Positions 22,481 to 33,545 of a stretch of DNA of 64,000 nucleotides are shown piece by piece. How positions within the stretch are numbered: the stretch's first letter is position 1; every line of letters starts with the position of its first letter. Location: positions 20,971,168-21,035,167 of the forward strand of contig JASSKH010000002.1 in the NCBI GenBank assembly GCA_031763025.1, written 5' to 3'. The notes below the pieces were generated by a model. The model had not been told where the DNA came from. It was given only the letters and a program-made list of their open reading frames with translations, and did not search any database. The DNA comes from Macrocystis pyrifera (taxonomy: Eukaryota > Sar > Phaeophyceae > Laminariales > Laminariaceae). The position numbers and the translations under genes are program-made.

Positions 22481-24800
22481 TTTGTATCATCCAGGTATTT
22501 ATCACCTGGGTGGGATCTGTATCATCGATATATGTGTGATCCTTGATGATCTGAACACCTCTACCGGGTGGAGTCTGCAAAGATCTGCATGAACTACACA
22601 TGTTAATCGAACATGCATGTACCGTGATTGACTGATGAATAGCTTTGCGATATATATACCGTAATTAGCTGATGAATAGCTTCGTGATATATGTGTGATC
22701 CCAGATGATCTGAACACCTCTACCGGGTGGAGTCTGCAAGATTTTCATGAACTACACATGTTAATCGAACATGTACCGTGATTAACTGATGAATGGCTTT
22801 GCGTGGGTGGGTGTGCATGATCTGAAGGATCTGTACGATCTGCAGGATTTGTATCATGTAGATGTATCACCCTTCTTTTTTTGGCGATGAGATGGGCTTA
22901 GTCTTTATGATTGCGCTTGCGTGCCGGGTGGAATGACTGAATGCCATGTTTGCATGATATGGAGGATATATCCGCATGATCTAAAGGATCTGTTATCTAC
23001 ACACTTCAACTAGTTTGCCTGTGGAGACATGTACGTTCCGTACCATTTGCACTTGTATGCCAGGTGGGATCTGGTTGATCTCAATGGCATGCACATGTTT
23101 AGCTTGAAGGGGATCTGTGTGGTTACAATTTTCATAGATGTGTACCTGAGTAGAATCTGTGTGATCTGTACAATCAGTACATTTCGACCGGGATAGGATC
23201 TGTCCGATCTGCCTGATCTGTACATCTTGAGCGAGATAGGGTCTGTACGATCTGCATGATCTGCACATATCTATCGGTGGGTGTCATTGATCTGCAGGAT
23301 CCGCATATTCTGCAGGATCCGTATGATCTACCTGAGTGGAATCTGTGTGATATGTATGATCTGTACACCGGGATAGGGTATGTACGATCTGCATGATACG
23401 CACATTTTTATCTGGGTCTGCATGGCCTGCAAGATCTGCATGATCTGCAGAATCTGTATGATCTGCAGTATTTCTGGAGGATCTGGAGGACCTGTAAAAT
23501 CTGGATACTTCACACTTGTTTACAGCATGTTTAGCCGGGATAAGGTCTGTATGAGGTAGATATTTCACAGGTGTGTACCTGAGTGGGATCTGTGGGATAT
23601 GTACATCTTCACCGGGTGGGATATGTATGATCTGCAGGAAACGTATGATCTGCAGAATCTGTATGATCTCCAGGATCTGTATGATCTATCTCAGTGGAAT
23701 GTGTGTGATCTGTATGATCTGTACATCTCATCCGGGATGCGGTCTGTATAATTTGCAGGATTTGTATGATCTGCAGGATTTCTGCATGACCTGGAGGATC
23801 TATAAAATCTGGACACTTAACACTTGCATTCAGCATATTTAGCCGGGATGGGGTCTGTATGAGGTAGATATTTCACACGTGTGTATCTGAGTGGAACTTG
23901 CAGGATTTATTTGTGATCTGAAGGATCTGTAAATTCTGAATACTTCACACTTGTTTACATCATGTTTAGCCGAGATGAGGTCTGTATGAGGTAGATATTT
24001 CACACGTTTGTACCTGAGCGGGAAATTGATCTGTGTGGTCTGTACCTATGTGTAATCTGCAGGATCTGTGTGATCTGTACACATGTGTGATCTGCAGGAT
24101 CTGCATGATCTACCTGAGTGGAGTCTGTATGATCTGTATGATCTGTATGATCTGTTCAAGTTGACCGGGATGGGGTCTGTATGATCTACATGATCTGCAC
24201 ATGTTTATCGGTGGGTTTGCATGACCTGCAGGAATTGTATGATCTGCAGGATCTGTAATACTTGGCAGGTGTGTACCTGAGGGAAATGTTGATGTGTGTG
24301 ATCTGTACATAGTTACCGGGTGGTATCTGTATGATGACGTAGATATTTCACACCTGCGTATCTCAGTGGAAACTTGCAGGACTTCTTTATGATCTGCAGG
24401 ATTTGTGAATCTGGATACTTCATAATTGTTTACATCATGTTTAGCCGGGATGGGGTCCGTATGAGGTAGATATTCACACGTGTGTACCTGAGTGGGAACT
24501 TGGTCTGTGTGATTTGTACTTATGTGTGATCTGCAGAATCTGTGTGATCTACCTGAGTGGAATAAATCTGATCTATATGATATTTTCATGTTGACCAGGA
24601 TGGGGTCTGTACGATCTGCATGATCTGCACATGTTTTCGGTGTGACTGCATGCCCTGCAGAATCTGCATGATCTGTATGATCTACAGGATCTATAATATT
24701 TGGCAGGTGTGGACCTGAGTGGGATCTTGGTCTGTGTGATATGTACATCTTCACCGGTGGGGTCTCTACGATCTGCATGAACTGCACATGTTTCGTCGGG
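22480..24800 (+). repeat. GATC-dense satellite/minisatellite array, about 2.3 kb
   Basis: Built from degenerate 10-12-bp units of the type GATCTG(T/C)A(T/G), for example ATGATCTGCAGGATCTGTATG. GATC recurs roughly every 10-15 bp. A higher-order unit of roughly 230-450 bp is marked by TTTAGCCGGGATGGGGTCTG, GAGGTAGATATTTCACAC and GTGTGTACCTGAGTGG, seen at about 23,540, 23,840, 23,960 and 24,440. One minus frame stays open for 236 codons (24,110-24,820) as a Asp/His/Ser-rich repeat, and shorter ones occur across the array. I treat these as by-products of the unit lacking stops. Confidence 0.85.
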
Positions 24801-24954
24801 AAGATCAAAGAATCAATCAAAACAAATCAAGCTCGAAAATGAGTTGATGGACAACCCTATACACGCACAGCGCAATTAACACCCGGTACAAGATATACTG
24901 GTGCACGAAATAGCCAAGGTGTGATAAAAACATCAGGCACACGGACACAAAAAA

Positions 24955-25365
24955 AACTAAGAGTAGCAGCAAGGACAGCAACCTGCGCCAGCAACAACAG
25001 AAGTAGCTATACCGTGACAGTGTGCAGCAGCGTCATCAACACGAGCACCAAGATAAGCCACCGTGTCACACGGGTAAAAACATACTTTGGGTAGCAGCAA
25101 GAAAAGGCGCCAGCAGCAACTGTTAACGGTAGTAATAGCAGCTATACCGTGATTGTGCGCATGCAGCAGCAGCGGCAGCAACCACACGAGCAGCAAGATA
25201 AGCAACTGCGTGGCACGGGTAAAAATAAAATAAGGGTAGCAGCAAGAAAAGCAACCTGTGCCAGCAACAGTAGCAGCTATACCGTGATTGTGTGTAGCAG
25301 TAGCGGCAGCAACAACACGAGTAGCAGAATAATAAGCAAACCGTGTGGCAAGGGCACATTGTGCA
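24955..25365 (+). repeat. Tandem array, three copies of 135 bp
   Basis: The anchor GCTATACCGTGA occurs at 25,006, 25,141 and 25,276, exactly 135 bp apart. Each unit also holds GTAGCAGCAAGAAAAG-like and GGCACGGGTAAAAA-like blocks. Since 135 is a multiple of three, a minus-strand frame (24,957-25,703, 248 codons) passes through as a hydrophobic repeat. No independent evidence of coding. Confidence 0.8.
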
Positions 25366-25517
25366 AAGGACAGTGAACACTCGGCTATTACACGCAACGC
25401 AATACGTGGTACAAAGATCCGATAAATAAACGATGAATCGCACCGAGATACTAGCAAAATGCTACCAGGTATGTAATACGTGGTGGATATTGTATACAGC
25501 CTTTTCTCAAGTCTTGT

Positions 25518-26015
25518 GGCCAAGCAGTCACGAGCACACGAGCACTCAGCAGCAGCAGCAGCAACACTCAGAGGCACTCGAGCAACACTCGATTCGAGCA
25601 GCGCTCGTATGCCTGTTGTTGTTGTTCTTGCACTGCTGCGTACTGCTCGAGCAGCACTCGAGCGCACGAGCATGAGTAGGTTTCCAAGCCTATTGCACCA
25701 CAAAAAAAAGACACGGGACCACGATCACTCGATTGCCCAAGCGCAACGAGCACGAGACGAACAGGAAACGACGTGGCCAAGCAGCCACGGGCACGCGAGC
25801 ACTCAGCAGCAGAGCAGCAGCACCCAGCGACACTCGAGCAACACTCGACTCGAGCAGCACTCGTACGCCTGTTGTTGCTGTTGCTTTGCTGCTGCAGCTC
25901 GAGCAGCACGACCTGGAGCAGCACTGCTGTGCGCTGTTGTTGCAGTTGCAGCAAGAAGCGAGAAAAACAAAATATTTGCAGCTAAAAATACGAGATTCGG
26001 GTAGGTTTCCAAGCC
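25518..26015 (+). repeat. Direct repeat pair of ~0.2 kb with CAG and CTCGAG motifs
   Basis: Two copies, 25,518-25,690 and 25,778-26,012, both starting TGGCCAAGCAG(T/C)CACG and ending GTAGGTTTCCAAGCC. They contain ACTCGAGCAACACTCGA and CAG runs. Copy 2 has an extra Gln/Ala-type repeat. Frames through them on both strands are composition-driven. Confidence 0.7.
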
Positions 26016-26249
26016 CCTAGATGGTTTTTCAGAAGTAGGACCCTATCCCCTGAATTGCTTGCTGGGTCACGTGACTTTGACCACCTAGAGCATGTGCCAC
26101 GGGGCCCGGCCGGAGCCAACGCTTGCACCGTACAGTCCACGCCGCGCCCCTACGGGCCCCGCAGCAGGAAGCACGAGAAAAGACCCTCGGCCAAACGAGA
26201 AAAGTGAACTATTCCGGAAACAACGGCTCCTAGGGATAGGGACAACTTT

Positions 26250-26600
26250 TGTCAATTTAAAAGGTTTTGAGGCGTTTCAGTCGATTTCTGTCCGCCTCAA
26301 TGCCGGTCGAGCAACCGTTGCACAGCAAGATAAAGACGGCGTGTGTGGTGTGGAGGCAAAGGACGACCGCAGGAACTATACGTCTACTACTACTGCTGTA
26401 CTCTCGAGTGGTTGCAGGGGATGCACTGATGCTGTGCCGCAGCGTTTGGGTCCACTACATATGTCAATGAAATTGTGACGAGCTTGTCGATCCAAAATAC
26501 CAACCGCACAGCTCAGACAACAGCAGAGACGGCGATGGGTGGTGGTGGTGCAGGCCAACGGTGGCGACAGCAGGCACATGCGTACTGCTGATCTCTCGAC
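26250..26600 (-). repeat. Dispersed repeat, copy 2
   Basis: Inverted partner of 8,327-8,675. The outer end at 26,250-26,290 keeps GAGGCGTTTCAGTCGATTT and the inner part keeps the sequence next to GGCGACAGCAGGCACATG. Confidence 0.6.
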
Positions 26601-27204
26601 TGGCTGTGAGAATTGCACTGCTGCTCAGAACAACAGCAGAGGAGTACAGCATTTTTTTTTCTAGTGGTGGCTGTTGATCGTTGTGGTCGGTGTCGTTTGG
26701 AGTCGGGATGTCATTCATGCTATACATGCGCCCGCGCCCCCAGCTATTCCTACTATCCATCCTCGGTGCTGCATCGTAGGTTCCGACACATAGGCTCATC
26801 GGTGACGAAGTAGAGGTATTGGGGCAGGGCCTCGCGCTCGAGGGGCTGAAGCGGGGGGCCGCAGACGGAGAGGACCGTCAAACGCACGCCCAGCTTCTCG
26901 AGGTGATAGCGTAGATTCGGTCCGGTAGAAGGCAGCCGCTATCTACCGTAGTTGGAGCAGGGAAGGATGCTGCAACGCCATCGTCGGAACATTTCGAAGT
27001 TGGCGACGGGAGCCGGGAGGGTAAATGCGTTTCCGCGGAAGATGGCTACCTCGGTGGAAAAGGGAGCGGAAGAAATGTTGGTGCTCTTGGAGTATGCCGG
27101 AGATACGACGGCGTGCTAAATGGAGATGGAAAAGCCCTGCGGTGGGAGCAACAAAACCGTGGGCACCTCCGTGGGGAGTGGAACGGAGGATAACAATGTT
27201 CATA
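26601..27204. other. Spacer with one protein-like short open frame (26,758-26,938, minus)
   Basis: On the minus strand a frame of about 60 codons, bounded by stops and with balanced composition, contains PNLRYHLEKLGVRLTVLSV and ALPQYLYFVTDEPMCRN. It has no start and no recognised domain. It could be an exon or a remnant. A second minus frame of 92 codons (26,943-27,221) is also unrecognised. Confidence 0.25.
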
Positions 27205-27945
27205 CATGAAGGATAAACCACTGAGCTACTCAGTCAGCGCTGACCAAGTAGCTCAGTGGTGTAACCTAAATATTTCGAACAAAAGAAGTACCTTTGGGCT
27301 TGATACGGCCTCCCGCCGATAACATCCTCCGGGGTTGATCAAGCCCCTAGTCAGCGCCTGGTTTTTCCTTCGTATTTTCCCCCTCCCGGGTCGTGCGTTC
27401 TTTTACTCAAGTAATTCACTCCACTTTCGACTCTCTGGTCGAGTGTTCTTTTATTGTGGTTCTCTCCACTTGAGTTCCCTTTTTCTACCCACGGCAGGGA
27501 GAAAGCGGAAATACGACGCCTGGCGGGACTCGAACCCCGGACTTATTTGGTTCGTCTACAAAGGATAGACCACTGAGCCACTCAGTCAGCAAAAGAAGTC
27601 CGGGGTTCGAGTCCCGCCAGACGTCGTATTTCCGCTTTTTCTGCCGTGGGTAGAAAAAGGGAAATCAAGCAGAAAACCACTATAAAAAAACACTCGACCA
27701 AAGAGTCGAAAGTGGAGTGAACCACTTGAGAAAAAGAACGCACGACTAGGGACGGGGGCAATATGAAGGGAAAACCAGGCGCTGATTAGGGGCTTGATCA
27801 ACCCCGGAGGATGTTATCGGCGGAAGGCCGTATCGAGCCCAAAGGTACTTCTTTTGTTCATTAATAAGGGATAAACCACTGAGCTACTCAATCAGCGCTG
27901 ACTGAGTAGCTCAGTGGTGTAAAGTAAATATTTCGAACAAACAAG
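27205..27945. mobile_element. Palindromic pair of tRNA-derived SINE-like units
   Basis: On the minus strand 27,590-27,519 reads as a tRNA-like head, with a box A (TGGCTCAGTGG) and a box B (GGTTCGAGTCC) at tRNA-like spacing. It is followed by a ~250-bp body to about 27,260. Directly abutting it, 27,595-27,860 carries the same body on the plus strand, starting within the tRNA head just before box B, so the second unit lacks its box A. Small palindromes with CCACTGAGCTACT / AGTAGCTCAGTGG sit at both outer ends (27,219-27,260 and 27,871-27,918). RNA polymerase III promoters of SINEs use such boxes. No cloverleaf acceptor pairing is visible, so this is not a functional tRNA gene. Confidence 0.65.
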
Positions 27946-27957
27946 TCGTGCGAAACA

Positions 27958-28206
27958 TTACGTGCGCACCTCACCCAGGGAGATCGTGGTGGGGCTAGGA
28001 GCTGTGGGGACGGGAGACATATCTGCACATTTGCGCGTGAAGTCGCACGGTAACCCAGGCCGTGCGCACCCGGCCACCCATATGGCATGATCGTGAAAGC
28101 CGCGTACGTAATACGCGCACTCGACTTCGGTGTGGTAGTGGTCGAGGGAGCGGACGTTGGGGGGATCGGGTGCTGATGCAGCAGTACTAGCAACGAAGGA
28201 GGGCAC
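27958..28206 (-). CDS. Unrecognised short open frame, possible exon
   Basis: 82 codons with balanced composition, including RSLDHYHTEVECAYYVRGFH and a Cys/His-containing centre (CARPGLPCDFTRKCADM). It begins at the edge of the SINE-like pair. An overlapping minus frame (27,888-28,250) shows that openness alone is weak evidence. No domain assigned. Confidence 0.25.
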   Translation of the reverse strand: MPSFVASTAASAPDPPNVRSLDHYHTEVECAYYVRGFHDHAIWVAGCARPGLPCDFTRKCADMSPVPTAPSPTTISLGEVRT

Positions 28207-28254
28207 GTCTGCATCGGCAACGAGTCTCGTGACACAGCAGTCGCGTGCACACGA

Positions 28255-28380
28255 CGACAGCAGCAGCAGCAGCAGGAGCAGCAGCAGCGGGAGGTCAGGA
28301 ACAGCAGCAGCAGCAGCAGCGGCGGAAGGTCAGCAGCAGCGGCGGAAGGTCAGCAGCAACAGCAGCACCGGGAGGTCGTG
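28255..28380 (+). repeat. CAG runs and a GCGGCGGAAGGTCAGCA minisatellite
   Basis: (CAG)n-type tract followed by about three copies of CAGCAGC(A)GCGGCGGAAGGT. The remaining sequence to 29,104 has no supported gene (a 68-codon plus frame at 28,742-28,948 only). Confidence 0.7.
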
Positions 28381-29104
28381 GATGGGGCAGGCGTGGTTGG
28401 ATCGTCCGCTGGATCCCTTTATGGGTCCAACAACACGCGGGGCGAGGGGATAGCGTCTGCACTCGTAATGGTAGGTCTTCGATCCACTACTACATTGTGA
28501 AGTTTGTTTCTTTTTGCGACAAGGGTAGAAATTTCGTGAATTGATTCGTAGTACGTAGGAGCACGAATAAAATGTGCGATAATGAGGTTCGTACTGGATG
28601 ATACGTACGCAATTATTGTTTGGGCTTCTTTTCTGGAAGATATAAGTGAATAACCCCCGCCCCCCACCTGGTAGTTGAAAAGTCGTATTTTTGTGTTTTG
28701 ACTAGAAATTCTATTGCGGATACGACATCCACTGCGCTTCGTTGCGCTCCATGTTCGATGTGGGCAGGCCCAGAAGAGCAACTGGACAAATACCATACAC
28801 TGATATCGCTTATTTCAAAGGTTTGAGGGGAGTCGGCGTCAAGGGTGTATTTATGTTGCGGGAAGGTCGTGAAGTGGACAGACAGGTATCTCGCCAGCTG
28901 GAGCTGTTTAGCGATGCGGCTACTTCGCGGGCCGGAGGTTATGTCTAGTATTTCTGGTGGGTATTCGTAGGAGTAGTTTTCTCTTGCGATTGGATACTTC
29001 TGTCGGCCGAAATACGTTTTTGATCGTACAAATATGGAGATGTGTCATTTTCGCCTGGATTTGGATTCGTTTCGGACAAAGAAAAGTCGATACATACCGT
29101 TTAC

Positions 29105-29267
29105 TGTTACGGCGGGTGGCGCCAGGGAGGGAGGTTCATAGCGCTGTGACTGTCGTGACCAGCGCTATGGGGAGGATAATACGGCGCGAGACCACTGTCC
29201 TGATCAGGGTCACGCGTCGGGTCTATTCGATAGGCAGAGGGGCAAGCTTTGGTTAGCATCCTCTGGG
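29105..29267 (+). repeat. Ty3-family LTR, left fragment (split copy)
   Basis: Starts with TGTTACGGCGGGTGGCGCC and matches the first ~163 bp of the LTR at 41,196. It stops exactly at TCCTCTGGG (29,259-29,267), the same nonamer with which the right fragment resumes at 33,799. The two pieces sum to one LTR of normal length. Confidence 0.85.
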
Positions 29268-29859
29268 AGCTCAGGGACCATAGGTAGGGGTCCAGAAATA
29301 TGTATGGATTGTTCGCGCGAAGCGCGAAAAAATATAGGCGTTTTTGTCGGGCGAGCTACAATACCAAATACTTGAAAATAGTGGGAAAAATAAGAAACCG
29401 GAATGCTGGTCCAGTTCGAATTTCTTATTTGTCAAAGGTACGTTCTATACTGAGTTCAGTATAACCGCATTCAATTTTCTCATTTTCCTGTTATTTACTC
29501 TTACAGTGGGCTCCTTTACCTGTGTTCTGGTAGAAGGCAAGATTCTGTTTTCAGCGTTAAAAGTCGACTTCATGTATATGTGCATATCTGTTCGAGATAA
29601 AATTCGATTGCGAAACGGTTTTTCACGTTGGATTACCTGGTATTTTTCGGATAGGCTGGCAGTACCGGTATATTTGTTGCAGGTAAAGAGCTGCGGGGGT
29701 GTCGTCGCAAAGATAGGCAACAAAAAACTAGAAAATACATTCTGTACTACTGCAGCTCGCTGCTGCTCTTAAATTTTATCTGTGACGACACAGAACGATC
29801 ACACGAGACAGTCTACGCAACGTGATCGATGGAAGTGGTATCTCGTATAATATACTACT

Positions 29860-30586
29860 ATGTTAAATATGGGTGCATGGAGAGTTGTCTGGTGGTGTAA
29901 TGACGAAGTTCACTGCATTTTAGACGACACACAGAACGCAGAGTCTACATCGCCCTCGGTCTTCGCCAAAAAAACGTACAACACGGAAAACGTCAAACCG
30001 TGTGTTAAGAACAAGACGGTTTCAATCGCAAAATGTATATTCAGCAGCAGCCAGTGCTACACCAAATCCTTCACGTTAGCCCATGTTAAACGTCAGGGGC
30101 AACTAAAGAGAATCGCCTCTGCGACCACGCCAACCATATTTAGAGTCGTCGTACGACCCACGGACGAAAGGGAACTTGCAAGAAGGAAATTCAATTGTCC
30201 TCTGCGTTTCGGCGAATACGTTTTCCGTCCCTGGGCCAGGGTCAGCAGGCACGATGCGCCGTTGCTCGTCCAATTATGGGTCCAGGGTCGATCTGAGACC
30301 ACCCACCCTTGCGGTGCGTGCACTCCTGGCAACTTCCGGATTCCTCCATCAGTGTACGACCGCCATCCCCTCCGCTCACCCCCCCCTGGCGATATCCATC
30401 CGCAATGCGCGGACTCAGATATTTGCCCCTGCCCCCACCGTCCTGGCGGCGACCATGGATGGCGCCAACGAATCCCGCTTTGAGGGGTTGGGAGCAAAAA
30501 TTCGAGGCGTGGCCACGGCAGTGCTCGAAATCTTGGTCAGTGCTTGCTGCATCACCCCCCTGACGACTCCGCGGCGACTTTCATGA
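29860..30586 (+). pseudogene. Conserved uncharacterised protein of the Mutator-like family, copy 2
   Basis: Open from 29,860 (MLNMGAWRVVWWCNDEVH) to about 30,350, where a frameshift moves the conserved part into another frame that ends at 30,586. Protein-level agreement with copy 1 (13,519-14,021) covers TPTIF-V-VRP, RELARR, FRPWARVSRHDAPLLVQLW, TPGN-RI, then PLAIS-RN, APAPTV-AATMD-ANESR and the shared C terminus TTPRRLS. Conservation across two inverted, diverged copies argues for past selection on the protein. The N-terminal 70 residues are less conserved. The function is unknown. Without the frameshift the product would be about 240 residues. Confidence 0.5.
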
Positions 30587-31389
30587 TCGGGAGCTATCCG
30601 CGTTTCTCAGACACCGAAGCATAGCTTTGAGGTTGTCTGGCTATCTTCCTGTTGATGGCAATAACGAATGGAGAGTGCAGAGATACCGGCGGTAGCCCTT
30701 AATATGAGGGACGCAACAAGAAGGCAGGAATAGTGTTGCCACGACAGCCGTGATTGGTTGTGGCCCGAAAACGACTTCGAAGCGTGTCCGCAGATTCAAG
30801 TGAGCAGCCACTCTTGTACATCCGAAAGGTATGCGCAGTTGACCCAGTTTACATACCACATTATAGAAGTTATATTTCGACAGTAGTACCGCTATCTATT
30901 TGTTCAAGAAAGCTAGCTAGCCATCTCCCTGCCAACAAGAGTACTCCCCATGCCTTCGCGCGACTCGTAACCGAGAGTAGGCTGCCAACACACGCACTGA
31001 AGTTTGCAAGCCTCTACATGTTGTTTGGATAGTTTTACAAGCATCTATACCCGCCGCTCACCAGTATATCCCTGTCGCCTGGTCGCATTAGACCCGCGAC
31101 TTTGTCGTCCTGACCAAGGGCGAGACCGATCCACTCGTTGCCTGCTCTGGCTCCACCTGCAGCGTCGTCACCTTCATTATCAGTGTTATCTGGCGATCAA
31201 ATGGAAAATATGCGGTCCACGCCAGATGAGCGAATAAGAGAGCGAAACAGCAGTATCAATCACACGCAAGGGCTACACAATATCGTTCGCTTGCATCAGA
31301 AATGTCAGACTCCACCATACGCAAAAAAATAGAATATTTACACGCATGCCGCCATCCTTACGTTAGAGCTCCAGCAAACGACAAATGAC

Positions 31390-32217
31390 TCACCTGCTCG
31401 CTTTGTGGTGTTCCCCGTAAGAAGGTCCTCGTTGTTGAAGTCGCCATTGCCTCCGCACCATCATCCAGCGGTGGCTTGTAAGATTCCGCCTGCGGATGAT
31501 ATATATGCCCAGCAACGCTAAATCATCGAAAGACGCAGGTTCAGCAGACTCTGGCCGTGTATAGTCTTGGCGTACACGCCCCCCCTCCCTCCCTCCCTCC
31601 CTCAGCAAACTCTCCACCTTCCTGGGCAGCACCCTCGCCTCTACGGCTGCATGAAATCCCTCGTCACCGTCTGCTACGATTTCCTGCAGGTGGGAGATAG
31701 GGCGCCGGTTCCGGGCGCTGCGTCCCGGCCTGCGGCAGTAGATATCACATGTCGTTCTGTGCAACGCTTTCTCGTCGCTTGCCCGGCCTTTCATGACACA
31801 GGTATTGGCGGCGACCTGGCGTACAGGACGAAGACACTTAGTGACGTTTCCCTCATGATCTTGACCGCTCCCCACAGCCCGACCCGCTGCGTCCGGGCTT
31901 TCCCGTGACAGAGAGCTTCACGCGCGAATAGTAGCTGGTGCTATACAGGCGCACCTGTTTCGCGGATAGGGCATATACGAGACCTGTTTCGCGGAGAGGG
32001 GCGTAGACGAGGGCGGGAAGGACGAGGGTACTTCTGTGTGTAGCACTTGAGGGGCGCTGGGCGTTACGGTTACGTATTGCAGTACCGACATATTCGATAG
32101 AGCTTTGACCGGCCACCGTATTTCCTCGATAATTGTTAAACCGGGCGCAAGGTCCTCAGGTGCATGGAACGCAGAGGCGAGGCGATGGCGCACTTCGAGT
32201 CGACCATCGTTTTGCAC
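31390..32217 (-). other. Unrecognised minus-strand frames inside the Mutator-like element
   Basis: Two frames, 31,390-31,875 (161 codons) and 31,918-32,217 (99 codons), have balanced composition but no recognised domain. The second contains SAFHAPEDLAPGLTIIEEIR. They could be exons of a captured gene or chance frames in GC-richer DNA. Confidence 0.25.
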
Positions 32218-32261
32218 AGAACGACCGAGTTGAAGGTATCATATAACCTTAGTCCCGTTGT

Positions 32262-32636
32262 GTGTCGTTGAGACGAGCGCTCGTACAGCGGGAGAACGGA
32301 ATGGCGTTGTTCGGCAACTGCTTCCCCAGCAGGCATGCCGTCATGGCGGCGTGTTATCGAGACGAGTATGCTACCAACTTCAACTTAGCGAGCGGGCGCA
32401 AGTCCAAGGTATTCGCCGCTTCTACGCCGCAGTTGTTGAAAGCCTGCGCAGCATCCGTTTTGATCGCGATGCTAGTCAGCGCAAGGGGTCCATCGAGCAG
32501 AAAGGCGGTCGCCGTGCAAGTTGGTGCAAAGACAAAAAAAGAGTGCAGGTACTCCTGCCACAAAAAAGGGACGCAGGAGAAAACGTACCCAGATGTTGTT
32601 TGTCATGGCACTCGTGGTTGGCTACGCTCACCTTAG
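32262..32636 (+). CDS. Possible MuDR-like N-terminal domain fragment
   Basis: A 124-codon frame. Its FPSRHAVMAACYRDEYATNF and following LASGRKSKVF resemble the N-terminal DNA-binding block of Mutator transposases (F-S-xx-A...YA...F.L...KSK). That block is normally followed by a Cys-containing segment; here KACAAS and a Cys/His cluster (KKECRYSCHKKG) come after. The DDE core and SWIM zinc finger expected downstream are missing, so at most a remnant is present. It lies in the 2.2 kb that is absent from copy 1. The resemblance is by eye. A 138-codon frame overlaps it in another phase. Confidence 0.3.
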   Translation: MSLRRALVQRENGMALFGNCFPSRHAVMAACYRDEYATNFNLASGRKSKVFAASTPQLLKACAASVLIAMLVSARGPSSRKAVAVQVGAKTKKECRYSCHKKGTQEKTYPDVVCHGTRGWLRSP

Positions 32637-33270
32637 TCGATCCTCGAGAGCAGTGGGGAACGTCTCCTGTGTGAACCCAGAAGGGACCCTCTGCAAGTGG
32701 AAGAGGAAGGGCGTGCCGCGATGGGGGAGTGCATTGATGGCCGCCACGTTTTGACCCCCGAATCGACCATCTCCCACCCGCGTCTACACCAAGAACCTCC
32801 TTGTCCACCCGGCTGTTCGCTCTTACAAAGGGCATGGGCAGCAGGGGCTCCATCTCCAACTTTTGGAGAAGAAGGGCAGGCTGGATCACGGCGATCAGTT
32901 CGTTCTCGATGTACGCTGATCCCCGTTGCCTCCTGAAGTAAAGGGCGGTCAGCACAGGAGTCACCTGGGGATGGCGAGACGGACGACGGACGACCGGTCG
33001 AGGCGATGTCGAGTCTTGTAGAAAAAACAAACTGCGTCACTCGATCTGATGAAACAGGCAAGTCTGCTCTTGACCACTGTGATAACACTGCCAAGTTGGT
33101 ACCGGTAGTTGTTTAGCTATGCTCTGGATGAAGCCTGCAACATAAAAACAGAGTAATACAACCCCAGTTCACCTGTGAGTACAACAGAATGGGCGGCTTC
33201 AAGCCGTTACCCCCGTAAATCCTGAGCCTGGTCTCGTAGGAGAGCGCGAGCTGCCTGGTCGGCTCTTGCT

Positions 33271-33467
33271 GCTTCTGTTGCTGCTGCTGCTGCTTCTGCT
33301 GCTGCTTGCTGTCGATAGTGTTGGCACTGGTGCTTCTGGCTACAGCGGCCTTCCCGTTGAAGTCGGCTGCTTTGCGGGTGCTGCTGCTGGAGGCCGTTGG
33401 TACTCTTCCTGGCACTGCTCCTCCTCTTCGCGTCTGGAGCCTGACACGGAGAGCTCTGACTGCCTGG

Positions 33468-33543
<76 letters not shown>

Positions 33544-33545
33544 GC
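33271..33545 (+). repeat. CTG trinucleotide tracts
   Basis: Near-pure (CTG)n at 33,471-33,545 (about 75 bp with one TGC phase slip) and a shorter one at 33,271-33,305. The copy-1 equivalent at 12,757-12,768 has only a few units, so the tract expanded after the two copies split. Confidence 0.9.

Noticed and set aside
24110..24820. 236-codon minus-strand open frame
   Set aside because: It lies wholly in the GATC satellite and consists of the repeat unit read in a frame without stops; no non-repeat protein sequence.
24957..25703. 248-codon minus-strand open frame
   Set aside because: Produced by a 135-bp tandem repeat (a multiple of three) and CTG-rich flanks; composition is Cys/Leu/Ala-heavy and matches no domain.
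27519..27590. Functional tRNA gene
   Set aside because: Box A and box B are present, but the ends do not pair as an acceptor stem and the sequence continues into a repeated SINE-like body.
29344..29772. 142-codon plus frame in the Mutator-like copy 2
   Set aside because: The homologous stretch of copy 1 (about 14,330-14,730) is full of stops and shifts in the same reading, so there is no sign of protein conservation.
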